Part shown: one piece after another, positions 1 through 5,602 of the stretch
Layout of the letters: each line of letters opens with the position of its first letter
Numbering within the stretch: the first letter of the stretch is position 1
The notes under the pieces: model-generated
Seen by the model: the letters and a program-made list of their open reading frames with translations, nothing else
Told to the model about the DNA's origin: nothing
Databases searched by the model: none
Position numbers and translations under genes: made by a program
NCBI GenBank assembly: GCA_036508635.1
Contig: DATCGY010000003.1
Coordinates: forward strand, 1 to 7,258
Direction: 5' to 3'
Source: FEN-727 sp036508635
GTDB lineage: Bacteria; Actinomycetota; Geothermincolia; Fen-727; Anoxymicrobiaceae
DNA: 7,258 nt

Positions 1-52
1 TGGCCGCCATCCTTATCGGTACCGGCGAAGGAACCGATAAGGATGGCGGCCA
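1..52. repeat. Perfect 20-bp inverted repeat at the window edge, probable fold-back artefact
   Basis: Bases 1-20 are the exact reverse complement of bases 33-52, separated by a 12-base loop (21-32). The repeat lies inside the coding sequence of the ABC permease and begins exactly at base 1. A perfect hairpin of this size in the middle of a membrane-protein gene, ending precisely at the sequence end, is what a fold-back chimera (library or amplification artefact at a contig end) produces. Bases 1-20 may therefore be a reflected copy and not genomic sequence. A real hairpin cannot be excluded from the sequence alone. Confidence 0.9.
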
Positions 53-263
53 CACCCCCTGCCGAGTAGAGCCCGATCAGCCCGCGCGTGAGACCCGTGA
101 GCCCGCCCGCCGGCCCGTGCTGTGCGGGGCTTCCCAGGTGCAACCCCTCGATAACCCCGAATATCACCGCCACCACTCCGACTGAGAGCCCTAACGACCA
201 CCAGAACAACCCGCGGCGCCTGCGTAGCTTGAGCCATTCCGCCTTGAACATCCGCCAGTTCAT
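1..263 (-). CDS. ABC-2 type transporter permease, N-terminal part (cut at window start)
   Basis: This is the membrane subunit of an ABC exporter, partner of the ATPase encoded just upstream. About 87 codons are visible. The protein opens with MNWRMFKAEWLKLRRRRG, a start common in ABC-2/BcrB-like permeases: a short amphipathic stretch with a basic cluster (residues 12-17) that should stay in the cytoplasm. A hydrophobic first membrane helix follows at about residues 19-42, then a glycine-rich loop and the start of a second hydrophobic segment (about residues 64-80). The ATG (263-261) overlaps the TGA of the ATPase gene (262-260) as ATGA, so the two are translationally coupled. From residue 82 on the sequence is read from the inverted repeat (bases 1-20) and may be artefactual. 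The substrate is unknown; no resistance or export specificity can be read from this fragment. Confidence 0.85.
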   Translation of the reverse strand, partial: MNWRMFKAEWLKLRRRRGLFWWSLGLSVGVVAVIFGVIEGLHLGSPAQHGPAGGLTGLTRGLIGLYSAGGVAAILIGSFAGTDKDGG

Positions 264-1297
264 CCCGTCACCTCCAGTCGAGAGGTGATCTCAAGGAACC
301 GTTCCTCGAGCGATACTCGCTCAGCCTCGATCGTGAAGACCGAAACCCCGGCCTCGACCAGGAGGCGGTTCATATCCGCGACGGCGGCGTCGGTGTCGAT
401 GCCCTGCTCCGTGCGAAGCGCTACGATGAGGGTGCCGTCGGCCATTCGCATCTGCGCGACGGCCGGGTGCGCGGCGAGCAGGCGCTCGGCGGCGTCCGCC
501 GAATCGCAGCGGATCCTGACCGTGGGGCGCCCCCTCCGCGCGATGTCCTCTACCAGGCCCTGCATAAGGATGTCCCCCTGGTCAATTATGGCGACACGGT
601 CACAGGTCTTCTGGACCTCATCGAGCAGATGCGACGAGAGGAAGACGGTCCGGCCCTCGTTCACGAATCCCTTTATCATCTCGCGGAACTCCTCGATGCC
701 CGCCGGGTCGAGCCCGTTCATGGGCTCGTCGAGGACCAGCAGAAGCGGGTCGGCAAGGAGGCATCGAGCCACGCCCAGGCGCTGGCGCATACCCATCGAA
801 TAAGCCCGAACGCGCTCGTCCGCACGGTCGGCAAGTCCCACCCGGGCGAGCGCGGGCCCTATCCTACGGTGCGCTCCGGGCTCGCGCGCCGCTGCGATCA
901 CCTCGAGGTTCTCGCGTCCGGTAAGGTGAGGGTGGAATAGCGGCTCCTCGACTATGGCCCCGACCCTCGCGAGCGCGAGGGCGTGGTTCTCGGGCATCGA
1001 ATAACCCATCAGGCGGACCGTCCCGCTCGCGCGTCGTGTCAGCCCGAGGATAGCGCGGATAAGCGTGGTCTTGCCGGCGCCGTTAGGCCCCACGAACCCG
1101 AAAGCGCTGGCGGGCGGTACGGAAAGATCGACGTTGTTGACGGCGACGCGGTCGCCAAACCGCTTGGTCAGCCCGCGTGTTTCGATGGCGGCCTCAACAT
1201 CGCCCGATGGGGCACTCGGTCCAGAATCGCTGTTGAGGTCCATAGGCCGACGCTCCTCGTCGCGAGTTAATCCAAGTTTTGTCCTTATGTTTCCCAT
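260..1297 (-). CDS. ABC transporter ATP-binding protein (BcrA/CcmA-like exporter ATPase)
   Basis: This cytoplasmic ATPase powers the ABC-2 permease encoded immediately downstream (ATGA overlap). With the ATG at 1297 it has 345 residues. Visible motifs in order: Walker A GPNGAGKTT (about 70-78); a Q-loop region reading IVEEP (115-119), where Glu stands in the usual Gln place, as is common in bacitracin-type (BcrA) ATPases; signature SMGMRQ (167-172); Walker B LLLVLDE with Asp190 and catalytic Glu191; D-loop NGLDPAG (194-200); and switch His223 in SSH. The remaining roughly 110 residues form the variable C-terminal domain of drug/lipid exporter ATPases. ATG 1297 is chosen because GGAGGG lies 5 bases upstream; an internal ATG at 1243 also has GAGGAG upstream and would remove 18 residues of a polar N-terminal extension. 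The substrate cannot be told from the sequence. Confidence 0.93.
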   Translation of the reverse strand: MGNIRTKLGLTRDEERRPMDLNSDSGPSAPSGDVEAAIETRGLTKRFGDRVAVNNVDLSVPPASAFGFVGPNGAGKTTLIRAILGLTRRASGTVRLMGYSMPENHALALARVGAIVEEPLFHPHLTGRENLEVIAAAREPGAHRRIGPALARVGLADRADERVRAYSMGMRQRLGVARCLLADPLLLVLDEPMNGLDPAGIEEFREMIKGFVNEGRTVFLSSHLLDEVQKTCDRVAIIDQGDILMQGLVEDIARRGRPTVRIRCDSADAAERLLAAHPAVAQMRMADGTLIVALRTEQGIDTDAAVADMNRLLVEAGVSVFTIEAERVSLEERFLEITSRLEVTG

Positions 1298-1302
1298 ATG
1301 TT

Positions 1303-1308
1303 CCCTCC
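1303..1308 (-). promoter_or_regulatory. Ribosome binding site of the ABC ATPase gene
   Basis: GGAGGG on the minus strand lies 5 bases before the ATG at 1297. This decides the start over an in-frame ATG ten codons further upstream (1327), which has no such site. Confidence 0.75.
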
Positions 1309-1450
1309 AAAGTCGCGATATTACCACGAATCGCGCCTTTCCCGCACATTTGCCCGGGGATCAAGGCTCTCGGCGGGACAGGAGGTCCATCGCGGTTCGG
1401 CTCATCGAACGAGCAGAGGTTTGCGCTGTGCGACCGAGAATTAGTCGACC

Positions 1451-1463
1451 GGAGGTGATCCAG
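1451..1463 (+). promoter_or_regulatory. Exceptionally long Shine-Dalgarno sequence
   Basis: GGAGGTGATCCAG is a 13-base perfect complement of the bacterial 16S rRNA 3' tail (CTGGATCACCTCC). The GGAGG core ends 8 bases before the GTG at 1464, an ideal spacing, and fixes that GTG as the start of the aldehyde dehydrogenase gene even though the frame stays open far upstream. The neighbouring genes have shorter matches of about 5-7 bases. Confidence 0.8.
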
Positions 1464-2870
1464 GTGGTCCAAACAACGTCGACGGCGGGGGAGATCGTCT
1501 TTGAGGATCTCGTAAGTGAGCAGCGCGAGTTCTTCAACAGCGGCCGGACGAGCGATATCGATTTCCGCCTCGAGCAACTCGGAGTGTTCAAGAAAGCCGT
1601 ATATGAAAACAGGCGGCATATCCTCAGGTCGCTCAAGGAGGACCTCGGCAAGCCGACTTTTGAGGCGTATGTGGCGGAGGTGAGCCACGTGATGGCCGAT
1701 ATCGACCACGCCGCAAAGCGTGTCAGCGGATGGGCGCGCCCGAGGAGGGCATGGTCGCCGAGCTTTCTGTTTCCGGCGTCCAGCTATGTGTACCCCGAGC
1801 CGCTCGGTGTCGTGCTTATCATCAGCCCATGGAACTACCCCGTGGACCTTGCATTGACTCCCCTCGTGGGAGCGATAGCGGCGGGCAATTGCGCCGTGAT
1901 CAAGCCCTCGGAGATCACTCCGAGCACTTCGAAGACGCTGGCGAAGATAATAGGTGAGAACTTCGACCCCTCGTACGTGACCGTGGTGGAGGGTGACGCT
2001 TCCACCGCTCAGGCCCTGCTGAACGAGCGGTTCGACTTTATCATGTATACGGGCGGCGGTTCGATTGGGAGGTCCGTGATGGCGGCGGCCGCCCGGAACC
2101 TCACTCCCGTGACCCTGGAGCTGGGCGGCAAGAGCCCCTGCATAGTCGAGCCTGACATCGACCTGGAGCGCGCCGCCCGGCGCATCACGTGGGGCAAATA
2201 TTTCAACGCCGGACAGACGTGTATCGCCCCGGACTACCTGCTCGTCAACAGCGCCATAAAGGACAAGCTGTTAGAAGCGATCCGCAGGCAGATCCACACC
2301 TTCTACGGCGACGATCCCTCAAAGAGCGAGGATTACGCTCGAATCGTCAGCGACCGGCACTTCGAGCGGGTCAGCGCGCTCCTTTCCATGGGAAACATCG
2401 TGGTCGGCGGGGACTCGGATCGGTCAAGTCGATACGTGGGCCCGACCGTGATGGATGGCGTCAGCCCGGATGATGCGATTATGCAGGAGGAGATATTCGG
2501 CCCGGTGCTACCGGTTATAGAGTACGGGGAGCTCGATGAGGCCATCGCCTTCGCGAACTCTCGCCCGAAGCCGCTCGCGCTCTATTTCTTCTCACGCGAC
2601 AAGGCCAAGCAGGACCGCGTCCTGTCCGGGACCACATCCGGGGGCTGCTGCTTCAATGACGTCATGCTTCACTTTTCAAACAACCGGCTCCCGTTCGGAG
2701 GGGTCGGCGAAAGCGGGTTCGGAAAATACCACGGCAAGTACACCTTCGATATGTTCTCGAACATGAAAGCCGTCGTCAGAAAGAGCTTCAGCCTGGACGT
2801 ATTTATCAGGTATCCTCCATACAAGAACGCGCAGAAGCTCGCGCAGAGACTCCTCAGGTTCGTGACCTGA
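1464..2870 (+). CDS. NAD(P)-dependent aldehyde dehydrogenase, class 3 (ALDH3-like)
   Basis: The predicted enzyme (468 residues from the GTG start) oxidises an aldehyde to a carboxylic acid with NAD(P)+ in the cytoplasm. Class-3 features are complete: SPWNYP with Asn124, LELGGKSP with general base Glu219, NAGQTC with nucleophile Cys253, EEIFGPV with Glu343, and GGVGESGFGKYHGK near the end, followed by the class-typical RYPPY tail. The Asn124, Glu219, Cys253 and Glu343 positions are each shifted by 10 from the rat class-3 enzyme as I recall it, so length and spacing fit the family. The nucleotide-binding turn reads YTGGGSIG, slightly unlike the usual TGS form. No membrane anchor is visible; the C-terminus is basic and amphipathic. 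The gene stands alone on the plus strand, divergent from the ABC exporter. Long-chain or aromatic aldehydes are usual substrates of the class; the real one is unknown. Confidence 0.93.
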   Translation: MVQTTSTAGEIVFEDLVSEQREFFNSGRTSDIDFRLEQLGVFKKAVYENRRHILRSLKEDLGKPTFEAYVAEVSHVMADIDHAAKRVSGWARPRRAWSPSFLFPASSYVYPEPLGVVLIISPWNYPVDLALTPLVGAIAAGNCAVIKPSEITPSTSKTLAKIIGENFDPSYVTVVEGDASTAQALLNERFDFIMYTGGGSIGRSVMAAAARNLTPVTLELGGKSPCIVEPDIDLERAARRITWGKYFNAGQTCIAPDYLLVNSAIKDKLLEAIRRQIHTFYGDDPSKSEDYARIVSDRHFERVSALLSMGNIVVGGDSDRSSRYVGPTVMDGVSPDDAIMQEEIFGPVLPVIEYGELDEAIAFANSRPKPLALYFFSRDKAKQDRVLSGTTSGGCCFNDVMLHFSNNRLPFGGVGESGFGKYHGKYTFDMFSNMKAVVRKSFSLDVFIRYPPYKNAQKLAQRLLRFVT

Positions 2871-2983
2871 AAACGAAGGCGCGCCAACACCCATAGCGAT
2901 TTCCGGGGGCGGCATCATGGTGGAAGAACGGTGGCGGCTAAGCACGCATACTTCGCTAGACACCAGTGATCGGGCAAGGCGTT

Positions 2984-3886
2984 CTACAGCGGTTTGCAGT
3001 GTTCTTCCAGAAATGAGCGCGCGGTGCGTCCGAGCAGGTCGGCTTTTATATCGTCGCCGAAGTCGAACCAGTCGAGGTCGGCGTAGATATCGGCAGGCTG
3101 TCCCATTCCAACAGGATGGTCGGTGCCGAACATTATGCGGTTGCTGAACGTCTCGAAGAGCTCGTAGAAATAATCGAGGTTGCGCTCGATCTCGGTGCCT
3201 TCGGCTTGCTCCCGCCAGTTGTCCGGCCATTCCCGGTGCCATCTGATGGAGCTGAGCACGTTGGTCATATCCAGGTACAGCTGCGGGTGCTCGCACATGA
3301 GCTTGTGTGCCAGCTCGAATCTCGGGAACAGCGAGTGTACGAGAACGACGGGCATGCGGTCGTAACGCTCGAGCATCAACCTGAGGTGGTCGAGGTTCTG
3401 TGTCTGTTCGTAGAAAGCGTCGAAACCGGTGTGGACCGCGAAGGGCCTTCCTAACTCGTTAAGCTTCCTGTAAAGAGGGTCGAACGCCGGCGAGAAGACC
3501 TCGAACCGCTGGGCATAAGGATGGAGCTTGATCCCGGCCAGGCCGTACTCCGTCATGCATCTCTCGGCCACGGCGTCTTTTCCGGTAGTCTCGAGATGGA
3601 GCGAGCCGAAGCCAACCACGTTGTCGTATCGCTCGGCGATATCCCTGCTGAAGAGGTTCAGCTCTTCCGTCTCTTTTTCCCAGAGCGGGAACACCATGTT
3701 GAAGAAAGTCCCGACACCCTGTGCCGCGTCCGTCGCCAGGATCTCGTCAGGGGTTATCTCTTCACTGGTGGTGTGCTGCGGGAAGAACTTTTTCACCCAC
3801 CTGACGAGCCCTCTCATCCGCCCTGGCGGCAGGATGTGGATGTGGGAGTCGACAATGTCGGCTTCGCCGGGTTTCTTGGATTCCAA
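2984..3886 (-). CDS. Metal-dependent hydrolase, Amidohydrolase_2 family
   Basis: This is a 300-residue TIM-barrel enzyme of the amidohydrolase superfamily (Amidohydrolase_2, the group that includes ACMSD-type decarboxylases). Likely metal ligands: His15 and His17 in DSHIH after the first strand, His152 in AVHTG, and Asp256 in FGTDHP; His184 (VLVHS) and Lys120/His122 (GIKLHP) are also in typical positions. No signal peptide is seen, so it is cytoplasmic. The start must lie before His15; the only standard start codon between an in-frame upstream TAA and that motif is TTG at 3886, with a weak purine-rich stretch (GAGAAAG) upstream. It is convergent with the aldehyde dehydrogenase gene and divergent from the cysteine-rich gene. 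It could be a hydrolase or a nonoxidative decarboxylase; the substrate is unknown. Confidence 0.88.
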   Translation of the reverse strand: MESKKPGEADIVDSHIHILPPGRMRGLVRWVKKFFPQHTTSEEITPDEILATDAAQGVGTFFNMVFPLWEKETEELNLFSRDIAERYDNVVGFGSLHLETTGKDAVAERCMTEYGLAGIKLHPYAQRFEVFSPAFDPLYRKLNELGRPFAVHTGFDAFYEQTQNLDHLRLMLERYDRMPVVLVHSLFPRFELAHKLMCEHPQLYLDMTNVLSSIRWHREWPDNWREQAEGTEIERNLDYFYELFETFSNRIMFGTDHPVGMGQPADIYADLDWFDFGDDIKADLLGRTARSFLEEHCKPL

Positions 3887-4041
3887 ATTCTTTACTTTCT
3901 CTATTTAATGTATGTAAAATCCCGCTGGAGCGTTACCTTACAGTATATTCGTATGGTGGGCTGTGCCCATAGTGCGAATCCTGCTTTACCACCACGGGTG
4001 AACTCAGGCCGTCAGGTCTGTCGGATGAAATGGAGGCGGAA
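3887..4041. promoter_or_regulatory. Divergent intergenic region, AT-rich, probable promoter region
   Basis: This 155-base gap separates two divergent genes and must hold promoters for both. Its part at 3887-3950 is clearly more AT-rich than the surrounding genes. On the plus strand TTTACT (3891-3896) and TAAAAT (3915-3920) with an 18-base spacer form a weak -35/-10 pair (4/6 and 5/6 matches). On the minus strand TATACT (3947-3942) is a good -10 box with no recognisable -35. A small inverted repeat TGGGC-TGT-GCCCA lies at 3957-3969. None of these is strong on its own. Confidence 0.35.
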
Positions 4042-4809
4042 ATGTTCGGGAAACTCACCAAATTTGCCCTGTATGCCGGTGTTTTTGGTTATGCCATCGA
4101 GCTGGGCACACTCCAACCAACTGTCAGTGACCTGATAAACCCTCAATGGCACAGGGAAGCCCCGGTGAGGCTGATGATGCGGAGGTTCGCGGACCTCCTG
4201 CCCGCGCTGTACGACAGGTACGGCGAGCGAGGGGTCAAGGCTCTCCAGTACGTTTTTTACCAGATGGGGTTGGACCGCAGCGCGACAATGCAGGAAGCCC
4301 TCCAGATCGACCCGACCGACGCGCGCAGCCTCGGCCGCGTTCTCGACTTCGAGGACCACATGGTGGGCGTTCGCGGGGTCTGGACCGAGGAGACTTGTGG
4401 AAGGGCCGTAAAGGAGGAGCGCTACTGCCCGGCTTCACGAGAGCTCGAGAAGTGCCCCCAGGTCTGTACGTCACTGATGATGGCGCTGGAGGCCGGCACG
4501 TTCGCGCTGATAAACCCCGACCTCGATCCTCCCGAGATCTCGAAGCTGCTATCGACGGGCGACGATTGTTGCCTGGCCGAGATCGAGCTCCCGGTCGAGG
4601 TCGTGGGCAGCAAGAGCAGGGCCAAATCAACATCCCCCCAGGCGATGCCGGGAGCATTTCCCCCGATCATAGACGCGCCGGGCCTCAGGACCCGCCTGGC
4701 CGTGCTCAGCTTCGTCAGCCTTTTCAAGGCGCTCTTCAAGCTCGCGACCACCGGGCTTGACCAGCCGATGCACTGGTACGATTTCTTCCGCTATCAGCCG
4801 GAAGGCTGA
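4042..4809 (+). CDS. Cysteine-rich protein resembling the L-2-amino-thiazoline-4-carboxylate hydrolase-like family
   Basis: I do not recognise a specific function. The 255-residue protein has an N-terminal half rich in helix-forming sequence and a middle part with regularly placed cysteines: Cys119, Cys129, Cys138, Cys142 (in CPQVC) and a Cys176-Cys177 pair in STGDDCC, followed by a hydrophobic strand-like AEIELP. The order C..C..CPxxC, then about 30 residues, then G-D-x-C resembles the ATC-hydrolase-like family (PF14196 type) and distantly the cysteine-bearing V4R small-molecule-binding domain. Residues 219-237 form a hydrophobic, possibly amphipathic segment. ATG 4042 is preferred to ATG 4030 because GGAGG lies 5 bases before it. 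It is divergent from the amidohydrolase and convergent with the methyltransferase pair. Assignment to the family rests on pattern resemblance only; binding of a metal or cobamide-related ligand would be speculation. Confidence 0.75.
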   Translation: MFGKLTKFALYAGVFGYAIELGTLQPTVSDLINPQWHREAPVRLMMRRFADLLPALYDRYGERGVKALQYVFYQMGLDRSATMQEALQIDPTDARSLGRVLDFEDHMVGVRGVWTEETCGRAVKEERYCPASRELEKCPQVCTSLMMALEAGTFALINPDLDPPEISKLLSTGDDCCLAEIELPVEVVGSKSRAKSTSPQAMPGAFPPIIDAPGLRTRLAVLSFVSLFKALFKLATTGLDQPMHWYDFFRYQPEG

Positions 4810-4828
4810 GACGGACGGCGAACATGGA

Positions 4829-4845
4829 CAGATAGCGGCTATCTG
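4829..4845. repeat. Short palindrome after the cysteine-rich gene
   Basis: CAGATAGC-G-GCTATCTG is a perfect 8-bp palindrome about a single central base, 19 bases after the stop codon at 4809. As RNA it would fold into a 7-bp stem with a three-base loop. No T-run follows on either strand, so it is not a standard intrinsic terminator. It may be a 3'-end stabilising hairpin or a protein site, or chance. The remainder of the gap (4810-4960) between the two convergent genes shows nothing else I can support. Confidence 0.4.
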
Positions 4846-4960
4846 AGCATGCTGACCGGGGACTTTCATTCACCGCGACTGGAACGGGGTTACGTTTCAT
4901 GCGAATGGGCCTCGTAATGGATGGCCTTCGGTGCAGGGTCTAGAACTGATGCGTTGTGCC

Positions 4961-5584
4961 TCAACCGGCGTATCGAGCCGCGAGCCGCACAGCCTCGGCG
5001 GCGTCCTTGCCGAATGTGTCGGCGCCCGTGAATTCAACCACCGCTTCGTTGACCGGGCCGCCACCGATGATGACCCTGACCCTGTCTCGAAGCCCCGCGG
5101 CCGTGACGGCTTCGACCGTTGTCTTCATGGTATCGAAGGCGATGGTGAGAAGGCCCGAGAGGGCGAGCAGGCCGGCGCCCGTTTCTTCCAGCTTCGCGAC
5201 GAATTTCTCGGGGGGCACGTCCACGCCGAGATCGTGCACCTCGAACCCCTCGCAACGCAGGATGCTGGCCACGATGTTCTTTCCGATATCGTGGATATCG
5301 CCCTGTACCGTCCCGAGGACGACCGTGCCTTTGGTGGCTTGCGACGCGCCGTCGAGCCTCGTCTCGATTATCTCCATGGCCTGTTTGAATATCTCCGCGG
5401 ACATGATCAGTTCGGAGAGGTAATACTCTCTGGCCTCAAAACGCTTGCCTATCTCCGACATCCCGTTCCTGAGCTCTTCGACGACGGCCATGGGCTTGAC
5501 ACCGTCGTTCAGCGATGCCCGCACGGAGTCGAGCACCTTGTCTTCCTCGAGTTCCACGAGCAGATTCCCGATTTCGCCTGCCAT
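4961..5584 (-). CDS. Corrinoid (cobalamin-binding) methyl-carrier protein, MtbC/MtaC-like
   Basis: This 207-residue cytoplasmic protein carries the cobamide that shuttles methyl groups between two methyltransferases. Residues 1-85 form the helical cap domain (B12-binding_2); residues 86-207 form the Rossmann-like B12-binding domain. The cobalt-ligand motif D-x-H-x-x-G is intact as GDIHDIG (Asp96, His98, Gly101). The other B12 loops are present as LSGLLT (Ser143) and GGGPVN (174-179). Length matches MtaC/MtbC/MttC-type carriers. ATG 5584 is preceded by GAGGG with 4 bases of spacing. It lies 18 bases downstream of the URO-D gene on the same strand, so the two are almost certainly one transcript and functional partners. 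The methyl donor cannot be inferred, because such carriers are similar across methylamine, methanol and methyl-ether systems. Confidence 0.95.
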   Translation of the reverse strand: MAGEIGNLLVELEEDKVLDSVRASLNDGVKPMAVVEELRNGMSEIGKRFEAREYYLSELIMSAEIFKQAMEIIETRLDGASQATKGTVVLGTVQGDIHDIGKNIVASILRCEGFEVHDLGVDVPPEKFVAKLEETGAGLLALSGLLTIAFDTMKTTVEAVTAAGLRDRVRVIIGGGPVNEAVVEFTGADTFGKDAAEAVRLAARYAG

Positions 5585-5602
5585 GTCTCCCTCTCTTTCA
5601 GG

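Noticed and set aside
1065..1463. In-frame upstream extension of the aldehyde dehydrogenase by about 133 codons
   Set aside because: It overlaps the ABC ATPase on the opposite strand, has no family similarity, and the strong Shine-Dalgarno and GTG at 1464 give a protein of normal class-3 length.
1451..1463. Minus-strand sequence identical to the 3' end of 16S rRNA
   Set aside because: Only 13 bases match and the flanks are unrelated to rRNA. It is explained as the complement of a long Shine-Dalgarno sequence.
1298..1463. Promoters in the divergent gap between the ABC ATPase and aldehyde dehydrogenase genes
   Set aside because: Promoters must exist here, but the best -10-like string (TAATAT, minus strand, near 1319) has no -35 partner and lies too close to the start; I cannot place one with confidence.
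2871..2983. Possible terminator between the convergent aldehyde dehydrogenase and amidohydrolase genes
   Set aside because: Only the 8-base palindrome GGCGCGCC (2879-2886) is present; there is no stem of useful length followed by a T-run on either strand.
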